Source: Ascarosepion bandense (Eukaryota > Mollusca > Cephalopoda > Sepiida > Sepiidae). From it: DNA of 64,000 nucleotides. This document shows, piece by piece, positions 10,600-22,249 of the stretch. Position numbers and translations under genes: made by a program. The notes below the pieces were generated by a model. It searched no databases, was not told where the DNA came from, and saw only the letters and a list, made by a program, of their open reading frames with translations. The stretch is taken from positions 200,001 through 264,000 of the forward strand of contig JBBBDQ010001687.1 of the NCBI GenBank assembly GCA_037127315.1, written 5' to 3'. The stretch's first letter is position 1. Every line of letters starts with the position of its first letter.

Positions 10600-10990
10600 C
10601 GCTTCAGGTTAACGTCTTTTTACGGTGAAAAACATTAATTTGGAAATTCTTGCAAAAAACAAATAATTGTCAAATTTTAATGAAACTTTCAGGACTTATT
10701 TACAAATGACTGAAATTATTTTTGAAATCTTTATTTATCTAAAATCTTGATAAAACTATTTTATTTTTAGATCTGTTACCCACTTCCAATAAATTTCTGG
10801 AAATTTCTAGAAACTGACTACTGTCCGCGAAATTTGTTTTATTAGTTAAATGCAGAACTCCTTGGGGAATGTAAATCTCCTATACATATATTTTGTTTTT
10901 CAACCAGTTCCGAAATTCTGCTCCGAACAGTGTAATAAAAAACGCAATAAAACCATGCCATTTTTTAAAAATTTAGATAAGCCTTTATCT
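10600..10990. other. AT-rich spacer
   Basis: No supported feature. Confidence 0.45.
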
Positions 10991-11520
10991 GGCGACTCGA
11001 CTGCAGCCACTTTCCCATCGTCGAAATGTGGCCTCCCTCTGTCTCTTCTATAAATACTTTCATGGCTTCTGCTCGGATGAGCTTAAGTCACTGATGCCTC
11101 CTCAACAGGTGTTTACGCGTGCAACCAGACTGGCAACTGGGTCCCACCCATTCACAGTCAGGTTAGCCAAATGCAGACGACAATTCTACTCCTGCAGCTT
11201 CCTCTCTCGCACTTCCCGCCTGTGGAACTCACTCCCGTATTCTTGCTTTCCTGACGGCTACGACCTCCAGAAATTTAAATGCAAAGTTAATACTCACCTA
11301 CTAACCACTGGACTCTAGCTCTCTCCCCTCCCCTGTATAATCTTCACTTTCTCTCCGCCCATGTATCTGTCATTGCACCTGCTTTCTCAGCTTTTTATTG
11401 TTCCTTTCTAACTAGCTTGTACTCCTCACTCTTTTCTAATTAATCTTTTAACATTTATGTAACCCCCCTGCACATCAGTGGCGTTTCTGCCTTGCTCGGG
11501 GTGAAATGATTAAAAAAATA
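10990..11520 (+). mobile_element. LINE 3' fragment (CR1/L2/jockey-like)
   Basis: The frame at 11028-11318 encodes SLCLFYKYFHGFCSDELKSL, then RATRLATGSHPFTVRL, SFLSRTSRLWNSLPYSC and FKCKVNTHLL, the extreme carboxy terminus of a non-LTR reverse transcriptase polyprotein. It is followed by a UTR that includes CACATCAGTGGCGTTTCTGC and TTGCTCGGGGTGAAATGATT and ends in A-rich sequence. It begins beyond the catalytic domain, so it is a 5'-truncated dead copy. It is the best preserved 3' end of this family here. Confidence 0.85.
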
Positions 11521-12980
11521 CAAAATAAAAAATAATGTATTAAAGATATCATAGTCTGAAGAAAAAATAATTTTCGGTGAATAATGAATTTTTACAGGAA
11601 TTGTTTTCATTTTTTTTTTTTTTTTGATAATAATTTATAAAGTTTCAAAAATCTTTTAAAATTTCTTCCAATCACTGTCTGTATTAGATCAAGTTATTAT
11701 TATTATACTTACTAATCGAAAATTGAAAAGCTTAATACAAATCTTCCCGAACCAAGATTTTTTAAATAATTTTCAAAAAGATATGTGTTTGTAGAAATCA
11801 TGTTGTATGTCACGTGTTTTAGGTCACGAGTTCCAAGGGTTGTTCCTCTTATCAAACTTTCACTTAAGTTTCATAATTTTTTGTGAATTCTGGTCAACTA
11901 TACTTAGCTTCTCAACACATTTGGCTGTCATCAATCATTTAACTCATCAGAAAATTATGACTTCCGTGATTAAGAAATACTTGTGTTCTAAATTTCATGC
12001 TATAAGCAAGTAATATTTCTTTAAAATTAGATTAATTTAACTTTAAATTTGCTAATTTTTCAAAAATAACGTGTCACTGATATATATTTTATTTTTGCAA
12101 GAAATTTAAAACCGAGAATTAACTTTTGCTTTCAAACCTGTCAATCTGTCAAAAAATGAACACAAAAACTGCTAAGTTTTGAAAACTCTCAAAAAGTTGA
12201 TATTTCAGTGAATATAATTTCTATTCAAAATATTTAAGATTATTTTGCTTATGGAAATATTAAATTTAATCTGTTAGCTTTCAATTAAAGCTAAAATGAA
12301 AACTTCAGGAAAGCTTTTTTATTTTTAAAAAATTGATTTTAAAACATTAGTATCGAAAATGAGTGGAAGGTACCTATAATAATTATTGATATGAAATATG
12401 AATTGTGCAATGTTAATGAAAATATAATTTACTATAGAAATACAAAGCCAATTATTTCTATAATAAATCACTAATGATGCGTTCCCTCAATAAAATAAAT
12501 TTGCATCGTGTCTCTAGTTAAGAAAATCTCTCCCGATGTTGCAACTGAGGTTGTTGATTTATTGGAGCAAATGCCCGAGGAAAACACATTTTGATACAGA
12601 GAAAAGTGCTATGTGCTTCACGGTGAAACTCTAACGAAAGAAGGTTGCATGACTTGTTTAATCATTTGACTGTTGTTGACATGAAGCCATCCCAACTACT
12701 AAGGAGAATGCGGTAACTGTTGGGTGGTTAAACAATCAGTGGACAAACAAACTTCACACACTTCATGCCCCGCCCTATGAACACTTCATTCTTTTATAAC
12801 ATGAACATCACCGCAAGAAAAAATGAATATTTTATTGCTATTATTGTACATTTCTGAAAAGAATTTGTAAATATTATTTCAGTTGACAATCCGTTTCTAT
12901 TTTTCTTTCAGAAAATAAACCTTTTCAGGTTTCATTTAAAAGAGGAGGAGGAGTTGTTGTGTGTTTGGAATCCCGACACT
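11520..12980. other. AT-rich DNA with a dispersed repeat
   Basis: No gene is visible. A block at about 12205-12375 (AATTTAATCTGTTAG.TTTCAATTAAAGCTAA, then GAGTGGA.GGTACCTATA) recurs at 38700-38875, so part of this stretch is an unclassified dispersed repeat. Confidence 0.5.
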
Positions 12981-12984
12981 CAGA

Positions 12985-13725
12985 TGGCAACAAAACTCTG
13001 GGTAGACGGATCCCAACATCTCTATAAGAATATACATACGGATCGTGTCCATAATCATATACATACGCATCGTGTCCATAAGAAAGTACACACGCATCGT
13101 GTCCATAAAAAATACGTACGTATCGTGTCCATAATCATATACATAAAGCGTCGTGTCCATAATAACATACATACGTGTCGTGTCCATAACAACATGCATA
13201 CGTGTCGTGTCCATAACAACATACATACGTGTCGTGTCCATAAGAAACTACATACGCATCGTGTCCATAATAAGATATATACACATCGTGTCCACAATAA
13301 TATACATAGCATCGTGTTCATAATATACATACGCATCGTGTCCATAAGAAAGCATATACGCATCGTGTCCATCATAAAATACATAAGCATCGTGTCCATC
13401 ATAAAATACATACGCATCATGTCCATAAAATACATAAGCATCGTGTCCATCATAAAATACATACGCATCATGTCCATAAAATACATAAGCTTCGTGTCCA
13501 TCATAAAATACATACGCATCATGTCCATAAAATACATAAGCATCGTGTCCATCATAAAATACATACGCATCATGTCCATAAAATACATAAGCTTCGTGTC
13601 CATCATAAAATACATACGCATCATGTCCATAAAATACATAAGCTTCGTGTCCATCATAAAATAGACACATCGTCTCCATAATCACGTGCGCATAATAAAA
13701 TAGATATGCAATGTGTCCATTATAA
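12985..13725. repeat. CGTGTCCAT minisatellite with 51-bp higher-order repeat
   Basis: The basic unit is 24-27 bases with the core GCATCGTGTCCATAA. From about 13380 it becomes a regular 51-base dimer (a 27-base GTGTCCATCATAAAATA type plus a 24-base CATGTCCATAAAATA type) repeated about five times. Because 51 is divisible by three and the unit lacks stops in several frames, long ORFs open on both strands. They are not genes. The array ends about 80 bases from the STEAP stop codon and so may lie in or beside its 3' UTR. Confidence 0.9.
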
Positions 13726-13806
13726 ACCAGTTATCAGATAAGTAAACTGATCAAATGAAAAAGTTTATATTTTGTCTCCACCAACCGTAATGGCGGAATC
13801 AATACC

Positions 13807-15270
13807 TCAGCTATCAATTGAACCGCTAATGTTCATATTTGCATACTTCATGTGGAAGTGATCATCCGATTTTAGGTAGGATTTTCGTCTTTCCCAGCCG
13901 CCCCGGATTTTATCGAGGTAGCCACCTACACAGGGAGTGATTAGAATAAGTTTCATGAATAGAACGATAAAGGGAATAACACACGCCATGAAGGTGCTTC
14001 GAGAAAGCATCTTTACCGGATTCCTCATCCATCCGGGCAACGCGAAAATGACGACATGCGCAGTGACGAGGAACAACGTCACGTATCCCAAGTGACTTTG
14101 AACGAAACGCCATTCCCGCCAGTTGAGAATGGCCCCAACAGACGGCAACGAAGACAGACCCAATATGCTCATCAGTAATAAAGCCAAAATTCCGACACTG
14201 ATTGTCCCTTCACCTCTTAGATTCATTCTGACAGAGAAATTAAAAACGTAGTCACTGGTGTTCTCAGGCAAATGGACTTTGGTGCTCTCAAACCACGATC
14301 CCAAGTAACCAGGCGACATGTAAATGCCGGATATTGCTACGTGCCATACACTAAAAAAAAGAGCGTATAGGCCGATCATTTTTCGAGCTTTTAACCATCG
14401 ATCAAACCAGTTTGGAAAGCGCTTATATTTTGTTCCGTTTATAATTTGAAGAAATGCGGCCAGACAGCCTGGTAAATAGGACAAGGCAAGGAGAGTAATG
14501 GCCGTGAGACACACAGGTTTGTTAAGATAAGCGAGGGGAACATGGTCCCACTTAAAGTGTTTTGTTGATCGCGAGTAGTAGTAGACGTATTTAATGACTA
14601 CAACAATATTCCATCCAATAAAGATTCCTAAACAGAACAATGTCGGCCATCCCCAACCATCCATGAGAGTGAGCGGGTAAGCCTCGATCTCTCTGGATGC
14701 ACTCAAGGCGCCGCAGTCAACGGGCGTGAATCCCATTGCTCGTGCCAAAGACGACACTTTTTCCTTGGCTGTCGAATCGTCGCTGGCAATCAGAACCTGT
14801 TTGGTGCCTCCAAAGGTGTCGCTTTCCAAGGCATAGGCGGACAGGGTATTGAACGCTTTCACGACCCGCAGGCCAGGAAAAGAGTGAACCAATTTTTCAG
14901 CGTTCGATTCAGTTTTGCTTGGTCGTTCTCGGTTCGATATATCGATGAAGATCTTATCTTGGATTTGGTCTCTGAAAGGCGAGAGGCAGGATTCAAAATT
15001 CCAAGAATGAATTGCAAGGAAGACTATTTCGATGCTGAAGTCTTCGAAGAGTTCTTTTGTGGTTTTCACTTCGACGGAAGCCAGTCGCTGATCGATATGG
15101 GACAGGCGAGTGTAGTCAGGATCCCGGCTGGCCATGATGACGTCATAACCACAGCGAAGTAGTCGAATGGCCAGAGCTCTGCCGTAATCTCCAGTGCCAA
15201 TTACACCAATTTTCTTGGATGATTCCATATTTTGGCGTTTCTGAAAAATATCAAGTTTGTTTAAAGTCAA
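13807..15270 (-). CDS. STEAP-family metalloreductase
   Basis: Predicted six-transmembrane ferric/cupric reductase, which moves electrons from NADPH through flavin and heme across a membrane. The N-terminal oxidoreductase domain (residues ~20-200) starts with the dinucleotide-binding loop IGVIGTGDYGRALAIRLL and contains MASRDPD, FNTLSAYAL and ARAMGFTPVDCGALSASREIE, all STEAP2/3/4 hallmarks. Six membrane segments follow, from WPTLFCLGIFIGW to VIPFIVLFMKLIL. Candidate heme-ligand histidines are in FSVWHVAIS (segment 3) and LVTAHVVIF (segment 5), and the WREWRFVQSHLGY motif lies between. The open frame has 487 codons, but the Met at 15228 (MESSKKIG, 473 aa) is the better start. Just upstream TTGATATTTTTCAG looks like a splice acceptor (exon from about 15240), implying a 5' UTR intron. 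Length matches human STEAPs (about 460-490). The complete coding region lies in one exon. Orthology within STEAP2/3/4 is not resolvable here. Confidence 0.9.
   Translation of the reverse strand: MTLNKLDIFQKRQNMESSKKIGVIGTGDYGRALAIRLLRCGYDVIMASRDPDYTRLSHIDQRLASVEVKTTKELFEDFSIEIVFLAIHSWNFESCLSPFRDQIQDKIFIDISNRERPSKTESNAEKLVHSFPGLRVVKAFNTLSAYALESDTFGGTKQVLIASDDSTAKEKVSSLARAMGFTPVDCGALSASREIEAYPLTLMDGWGWPTLFCLGIFIGWNIVVVIKYVYYYSRSTKHFKWDHVPLAYLNKPVCLTAITLLALSYLPGCLAAFLQIINGTKYKRFPNWFDRWLKARKMIGLYALFFSVWHVAISGIYMSPGYLGSWFESTKVHLPENTSDYVFNFSVRMNLRGEGTISVGILALLLMSILGLSSLPSVGAILNWREWRFVQSHLGYVTLFLVTAHVVIFALPGWMRNPVKMLSRSTFMACVIPFIVLFMKLILITPCVGGYLDKIRGGWERRKSYLKSDDHFHMKYANMNISGSIDS
15241..15256 (-). 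promoter_or_regulatory. Putative splice acceptor upstream of STEAP exon
   Basis: Minus strand CTTGATATTTTTCAG followed by AAACGCC is a pyrimidine-rich tract ending in CAG, about 12 bases before the conserved ATG at 15228. It favours the shorter start and suggests that the 14 extra residues of the longer ORF are intronic. Confidence 0.5.
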
Positions 15271-15299
15271 ATGGATAATATTAAACTACGTGTAGGTCG

Positions 15300-15480
15300 C
15301 TGTCGTCAAAAATGACGATAAAATATATATATATATCGATATGCCTTCTCAAAATTACTACAACATATATATTAATGTACCTGCTAATATCTTGCATTAA
15401 GAAACGTTAAGACATAAGAAAAAAATAATACAAACACATTATATATATATATATATATAATGCTCTCATTACGATTGAGC
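15300..15480. repeat. Short (TA)n runs
   Basis: Two (TA)n runs of 10-20 bases near 15325 and 15440 in AT-rich DNA. If the STEAP gene extends upstream, this is intron sequence. Confidence 0.7.
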
Positions 15481-15765
15481 TCTCTGGAGAAGAAAATTTT
15501 AAAAACAATTTCCACTTCTGCTATATGCGTGACTCTTCAGAAATGAATTGAGTATTTTCGGTGACTGGCGTGTGTATACACCGCTTATATATAACACGTT
15601 AAAATTTCCCTTCTCTGATTACATACGTCGATGGCTTAGGGAGTAGCGGCTCCGACTGACAACAAATTGGTCGAGTTTCGATCCCGGCCAGAAGCAAATG
15701 GATGCGTCTAACCCCACTGAGGAGCTGTGATACAGCGAAATAGGCTTGTATGTGGATTACTAATA
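15480..15765 (+). mobile_element. tRNA-derived SINE, family B2
   Basis: The plus strand carries GATGGCTTAGGGAGTAGCGG (A-box region, about 15630) and GAGTTTCGATCCCGGCC (B-box region, about 15677), then AGCAAATGGATG and GAGCTGTGATACAGCGAAA shared with SINE-B. Related copies lie at 24960-25185 (+) and 62490-62760 (-). The upstream half (TATACACCGCTTATATATAACACG) is shared by all three, so it belongs to the element. Confidence 0.7.
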
Positions 15766-15769
15766 TAAG

Positions 15770-15890
15770 AAAAATTAAGGCAGACGCGTTATTTCATGGT
15801 AAATCGGAAGTTTAGGCCTTTTTCAGGTGAACCATCATCAGCTTCCGTCTTTATTGTACAATGTACTATATATATATATATATACGTCCA
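15770..15890 (-). ncRNA. Hammerhead-like core, GGAAG/CTTCC type
   Basis: Minus strand 15846 to 15806: stem I GGAAG, intact core CTGATGA, short stem II around TTCA (TGG/CCT), GAA, the near-palindrome AAAGGCCTAA, A at the cleavage position, stem I CTTCC. Flanks (TTGTACAATAAAGACGGAAGC and CCATGAAATAACGCGTCTGC) recur at 25.7 and 56.1 kb. The tiny stem III matches minimal hammerheads thought to work as dimers. Confidence 0.5.
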
Positions 15891-16593
15891 TGGCACAAGT
15901 CTGTGTTTTATGCAATAATCAAATGTATATTTTAAAATGACAATTTAATAAATTTCAGTTGAAGTTAACTCAGTGTTTATATGAATTAAATCTTATAAAG
16001 TTAAGTTACTGTTTTTTTTTATAACAAGATTAAAAATTTAAATATTCTACAGATACATGTGGATAAAAATTTTACATTTAAATTTAAAATTTCAAAGTAA
16101 CATTAGAATAAAAAATAATAAAATGCAGGCAGAAGAAATGAAAGGGGCGTAAATCATGAGTCTTAAAAATTTAAATATTCAAATAATACATGTACATAAA
16201 AATATAGGGAAAATTAAAATTTTAAATAAGAATAAAAATAAGATGAAATAAAAAGAAAAATGAAAAGAAAAATAAGAGGTAAACTTTAAAATTAAGAATT
16301 AAAAAATGTATGGAGCAAAAATAAAAAAGGGTTTTAATTCATAATTCTTAAAAGTAATATTTCGGGAGAAAGAAAGAAAGAAAGAAAGAAAGAAAGGACA
16401 AAGAGAAAAAGTAGAAGTAAAAGGAGATAAAAGAAAGCATGAGACAATAAAAAAAAACAATAAAGCACTGTTAAAGAGCAAACACGCGGCAAGAGCTTTC
16501 ATAACTGATTGTCAAGTTTAATAAGTGGTAGCAAATAGAATGAACTGACCCAATGCTGCCTCACTATTTTCTCTCTCTCTCCATAAGTGTCAA

Positions 16594-16660
<67 letters not shown>

Positions 16661-16740
16661 GACGGTCTTTCTTATAATAGAGAGGATGAGAAAAATAGCA
16701 ATAATGCTATTATTATTATTATTTTTAAATTATTAACCTA
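15890..16740. other. AT-rich DNA with GAAA and (TA)n microsatellites
   Basis: Mostly A-rich. (GAAA)n occupies about 16368-16396 and a (TA)n tract of about 55 bases lies at 16601-16657. No gene recognised. Confidence 0.6.
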
Positions 16741-16805
16741 TGGATAAAATAGCAGGACAGACTAGGTCCTATAGCCTTGGTTGGCAACCTGTCTAGGAGA
16801 AGTAA
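16740..16805 (+). mobile_element. SINE-A body fragment
   Basis: AATAGCAGGACAGA followed by CTATAGCCTTGGTTGGCAACC matches the middle of SINE-A (GGGTTAAATAACAGGACAG and CTATAGCCTTGGCTGGCAACC at 44565-44615). Confidence 0.5.
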
Positions 16806-17094
16806 ACTCTGGATTCAAAGTACCTGCTGCTTTGGTGGTCCTGCATCTTTAGGCAAAGGCTAGAAAAAGATAACTAACGAACGGTGACTAGTTTACCGCT
16901 TAGAAATGTCGTTGAAGATTGAAGCAAAAGCTGCAAAACTAAACCAATTCAGATCCAAGAGGTAGGATGATTGTACTGCGCCAAATTTCCAAAAGAAAAA
17001 GGCTTTGAAAAGCAGCATTCGAACTCTGATCACTAGCATAACTGGTGTATTCCCAACTATGGGATTTTTTGTTTGTTTTTGGTTTTGTTTTTTA

Positions 17095-18115
17095 ATACAA
17101 GATCACAAACTTACTCCAGCATCAGTAAGAAACCCGGCGTGGCGGACAAACATAATCTCGCTGCTGATCTTGAGAGGGATCTACATTCTGTGGTGAATTG
17201 GGGTAAGAAGTGGCTTGTAAATTTCAACGCATCTAAGACCAAGCTGCTGTCTGTCAATCATCACAGGCAACCTCTCCTGCCTCTCATAAGCATAGACCAA
17301 GCGAGTCTCCCCGAGAGCAATACTCTGCGCCTCCTCGGCCTTACCCTCTCTTCTGATCTCAAATGGAACCACTACATTGAGTATATAGCTAAATCCACTG
17401 CTAGGAAGGTTGGGTCACTGTGTCGGGCCAGGATGTTTTTCCCGCCTGAATCCGTCCTGCATACATAGAAATCAATCATTCGTCCGTGCATGGAGTACTG
17501 CTGCCATATATGGCCAGGTGCTCCCGCTGTTCATCTCCGTGTTCTTGACAGGTTCCGAAGGAGAATCAGTAATGTGATAGGTGCCGACTTGGCGGCTCGA
17601 CTACAGCCAGTTTCCCACCGATGGGATGTTGCCGTCCTTTGTTTGTTCTATAAATACTTCCATGTCTTCTGCTCCAACGAACTTAAGTCACTGGTGCCTC
17701 CGCAACAGGTGTTTCTCGTGCAACCAGACTGGCAATTGGGTCTCACCCATTCACAGTTAGATTAACCAAATGCAGACGACAATTCTACTCCTGTAGCTTT
17801 TCTCGCACTTCCCGCCTGTGGAACTCGCTTCCATATTCTTGCTTTCCTGGCGGCTACACCCTCCAGGAATTTAAATGCAATGTCAATACTCATCTATTAA
17901 CCACTTGACTCTAGTTCTTTCTTCACCACCCTGCATATCCTTTCCTTTCTCTCCACCTTTGCAACTGCCATAACACCTTTATTCTCATCCTTCTCTTGCT
18001 CCTTTCTAACTGGTTCGTCCTTCTCTTTACTCTCCTCTAATCTTTTTACTCTTATGTAGCCCCCTGCACATCAGTGGCGTTACCGCCTTGCTCGAGGTGA
18101 TATGATTTATAAAAA
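17095..18115 (+). mobile_element. LINE 3' half (CR1/L2/jockey-like), decayed
   Basis: This is the longest copy of the family. Frame 17073-17468 encodes the region just after the catalytic motif (YSSISKKPG, ADKHNLAADLERDL, WLVNFNASKTKLLSVNHHRQ, LRLLGLTLSSDLKWNHYIE). A single in-frame TAG interrupts it. The same frame resumes at 17469 (SIIRPCMEYCCHIWPGAP, LRVLDRFRRRI, LCLFYKYFHVFCSNELKSLV) until a frameshift near 17720. The WNSLP segment follows, then the family 3' UTR (CTGCACATCAGTGGCGTTAC). Upstream of 17095 the catalytic half is missing. Dead copy. Confidence 0.85.
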
Positions 18116-18119
18116 AAAA

Positions 18120-18870
18120 TATGGGACACCTTATAAATATTTAAACTTTAACAGATTAGCGAATTGCTGTCATTAAAAACTAAAACACGATTGTATAGCA
18201 CGTAGTAACCGTATTTAACGGCGTATAAGACCCGCTCTCCTATGACATTTAATTTCAGTACTGCGGAGTTAAGCAAGCGACTACGAGGAGTCGACAACTA
18301 CATCGCTTATCTTTGTTTGCATAAGAGTAAGACTCGGTTGATATTTGTTGAACTATTCAAATGTGGGTTTATTGGCCATCAAATAAACGGTTTAACTTAA
18401 CACAGACTGTATTTTACGAAACAGTAACATAAAACAGGATAGAAAAAAAAGAAAAAGAAAGAAGGAAGGAAAGAAGCAGATAACCAGGGTAATTCTGGGA
18501 GATAACGCCTTCAAGACAAGCAGCTGGAATGCACGATATCAAAAGAAAGAATATTCTTGGAGATAATCACATGCGCAATTCTCACATTTCTATGAAATGA
18601 ACTTAATACGGCATCAGTATATAAACTTTAGAAACTTTTTACAATAAACATCACTTTTTAGTCCGGTGAATTCGTAAACGTATGTGTCACGCAAAAAAAA
18701 AAAAAAAATTCCTCTCTAGATTTTCTGAAAATCGTGCTTCATAAAATATATATATATATATATATGAATAGAATAAGTAAAGAACAGGTAGGAAAAGCAA
18801 AAGTGTTTTTGTATTGTAGAATGTTTCACTTTAAGCTTAAGCTTATATTTAGGTAGGCGCATGTGATTTT
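18120..18870. other. AT-rich spacer
   Basis: No gene recognised. There is a short (TA)n near 18747. The sequence leading into the TAGA array contains the palindromic CTTTAAGCTTAAGC. Confidence 0.45.
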
Positions 18871-18871
18871 A

Positions 18872-18919
<48 letters not shown>

Positions 18920-18929
18920 GAAGGATGCT

Positions 18930-18988
<59 letters not shown>

Positions 18989-18997
18989 GAGGATGCT

Positions 18998-19064
<67 letters not shown>

Positions 19065-19073
19065 GAGGATGCT

Positions 19074-19136
<63 letters not shown>

Positions 19137-19145
19137 GAGGATGCT

Positions 19146-19176
<31 letters not shown>

Positions 19177-19185
19177 GAGGATGCT

Positions 19186-19248
<63 letters not shown>

Positions 19249-19257
19249 GAGGATGCT

Positions 19258-19325
<68 letters not shown>

Positions 19326-19326
19326 C
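18872..19326. repeat. (TAGA)n array with repeated AGGAGGATGCTAAG interruptions
   Basis: Tetranucleotide TAGA blocks of variable length are separated by AGGAGGATGCTAAGA (once AGAAGGATGCTAAGA). About six interruptions show that block plus spacer duplicated as a higher-order unit. The minus-strand YLSI ORF is an artefact. Confidence 0.95.
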
Positions 19327-19329
19327 ACG

Positions 19330-20990
19330 GAGAGGTTTACTCTATAGATAATGTTTAAAAACAATACTTTTAATTATATCAAACATTATTTTTCGTGGAT
19401 ACTAGTATCTGAAATCGATGTCCCAGAGAGCACCTTTTCTTTAGGATTCATTAAATGACGCCATTCACACTGTTTAAATTTAAAATAAAATAAAACAAAA
19501 AAAACGAAACATCTTTTTCAAACACAAGTAAAATAACGTTTTGTACAACGTAGAAGTTTGGCTTGATCAGGCACAAAATTCTGTACTCATTACGAGTTGG
19601 TTAGCTGATTTTTACTACATGTTAAGTTAACATTGTTTAAAACTTGGGTTCTTTAAATTCAAATTTTGTATAGGGATCCTTCACTACTCAGAAGTAACGG
19701 TAACCAGATTAACTTTGTTAGTTGGTTGGTTGTTTTTATAATTTTATTATTATCTACTTGGGGTTGTTATTTAATATCGAATTATATACCAGTAAGGGTT
19801 GTACTAAAACAGTAGCAATGATAATGAACCAAAAATTTATTGTTCCCAACAGAAGCGACCTTAAAGGCATTTTTTTTTTGTTTTTGTTTTTTTTGTTTTT
19901 TCGTTTTTTTTTTTAATTTTTTTTTTATATATAGCGAAGTGTTCTGGAGATAGGTTATTATTATTATTTTATTTTTTTGTAAATAAATCGAAAGGAATTT
20001 CGTTAGAGAAAAGCTCTCACAAAATTTTTACCATTTATTTTTCAAAGTTACGAAAAAAGATTGAGATAAACTTACCTTTCAACTGGAAACTTATTTCTTT
20101 TTTGTCAGTTAAACGGGGCGTTACAAAAAATGACAGACAAAATTACTTAACACTTTCAAGTTTTGAAAGTAGTAAAGTAACTTTCTTCGTTTTTTGTCGA
20201 CATAGTTGTTGTGAATTAAATCGCAAGAAAAAAACTCGCTAAAAAACTAAAAAAAAAGTTTTGCATTTCAATTTGTTTCAATTTGTGTTTAAAACGATTG
20301 CCTTAAATAAGTAAAAAATATAATTAATTATACGGGACAACTTTTTCGTTATCGCATTTGCGAAACAGACAAAAAATATTAAGAATGAGTTGTCGAACGT
20401 AGAGTTAACTTCTAAATGTTAACCAAAAAACCCAAACTTTATTTCCTCTTTCTCTTGTCGCTTTCTTCTTCTTTCTCTCTTTTGTTATTTCTACTGACTT
20501 TTTTTTATTAACGCGTATCCGGGTTCACTTTGTTGACACCAATGTTAGGAGTGGGGAAAAGTGTAGCTAGAAATAACTGTAAATCACACGAAAGCTTAAA
20601 AACTGTGGGTAGGAGAAACGAATAGGCCTATTGAGAAGCTGGGGAAAATCCCGAAAGTGAAAAAAACCCAGAAAATATTTGGCAACGTTTTAAAAACTTG
20701 GGCAATATTGCCTGAAATAAATAAAATCTGCTTTGAATGAATAAAGAAACCCGAAACCGCGCTAAAAAAAAATATTCAATTTAAGATTCTCACAACAGAA
20801 AGTATTTAAATTTTTTGATTGTTTAATTACCGACCTTTAAACTCGGGTTTTTTTTTTATCAATAACAAGAAGAGTTACATTAATGGAGACTAGAGAAAAA
20901 TATCAAAGAAAATCACAGAAATAAAATACTTATCATCCCATAAATTCGGTTAAGTGCACGGTTAAAAAAAAAATAAAAAAATATGTTTGA
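19330..20990. other. AT-rich DNA, nothing recognised
   Basis: Contains homopolymer-rich runs (T-rich near 19870-19925) and no convincing ORF or repeat terminus. Confidence 0.45.
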
Positions 20991-21135
20991 CTAGCAGTAT
21001 AGCCCGGCGTTGCTCGGGTGTAATGAAAACTTTAAAACTAATCCCTAGTCCTGGAGCTCAGACTCAGCCTAAAGAATATTTGAAATAATAAAATAATTGC
21101 GACAATTTACCAATCGCACCTGGTGTGTATATATT
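20991..21135 (-). mobile_element. Short Helitron-type 3' end
   Basis: Minus strand ends CCCGAGCAACGCCGGGC, TATACTG, CTAG, the hairpin plus CTRR terminus of Helitrons, with a body GGACTAGGGATTAG shared by the longer copies. The other side joins a segment (GACAATTTACCAATCGCACC) that also borders the short copy at 31289-31425. That points to a distinct short non-autonomous version. Confidence 0.65.
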
Positions 21136-21139
21136 TAAT

Positions 21140-21215
21140 CGTATCGCCCCCAGCAAGGCGGTAACGCCACTGATGTGCAGGGGGCTACGTAATAGTGAAA
21201 AGATCGGAAAAGAGA
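21140..21215 (-). mobile_element. LINE 3' UTR tail
   Basis: The plus strand reads CAGCAAGGCGGTAACGCCAC then TGATGTGCAGGGGGCTACGT, the exact complement of the CR1/L2-like LINE 3' UTR at 18060-18100. Only about 75 bases are present. Confidence 0.7.
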
Positions 21216-21219
21216 AAGC

Positions 21220-21402
21220 CGGAAACCATATCCTAAACAGGGAACAAGGATGAGCCTCTTAACCTGTTCAATAGACATGGGTGGAGTGTGAACCGGGCGA
21301 TAGATAGATCTATCTACTCCAATTGAAAAAAATAAAAATAAAAAAAACAAAGTGAGAAGATTGGAAAAGAGAAAGCCAGAAACCACATCCTAAACAGGGA
21401 AC

Positions 21403-21455
<53 letters not shown>
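21220..21455. repeat. tRNA-B-box-like repeat and (TA)n tract
   Basis: 21255-21325 is a third copy of the GTGAACCGGGCGATAG repeat seen at 9 kb. The flank AGAAAGCC.GAAACCA.ATCCTAAACAGGGAACAAGG appears on both sides, so this is a local duplication. (TA)n occupies 21409-21453. Confidence 0.6.
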
Positions 21456-22037
<582 letters not shown>

Positions 22038-22249
22038 TTTAGACTGGTTATTGTTCGGTTTACGGGGGGCGCTGAAAAGTGGCAGTAGAATTCAAGATAA
22101 TTCTTGTTTACCAAATGGATTTTTTTCTGAATGGAACAGTTTAATTAAATAAACTAGCGGACATGTACGACATTACCACCACCTGTAAATTTGTTGATTA
22201 TCATTTTTTTTTTTTTTACTTTTTTCTGTGTATTCTTATCAATTTAGTA

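Noticed and set aside
12954..13685. Three long ORFs (145-236 codons) on both strands
   Set aside because: They arise from a 51-base tandem unit with no stops; 17-residue peptide repeats in every frame, and no start or codon structure of a gene.
18996..19364. 122-codon YLSI-repeat ORF
   Set aside because: TAGA microsatellite.
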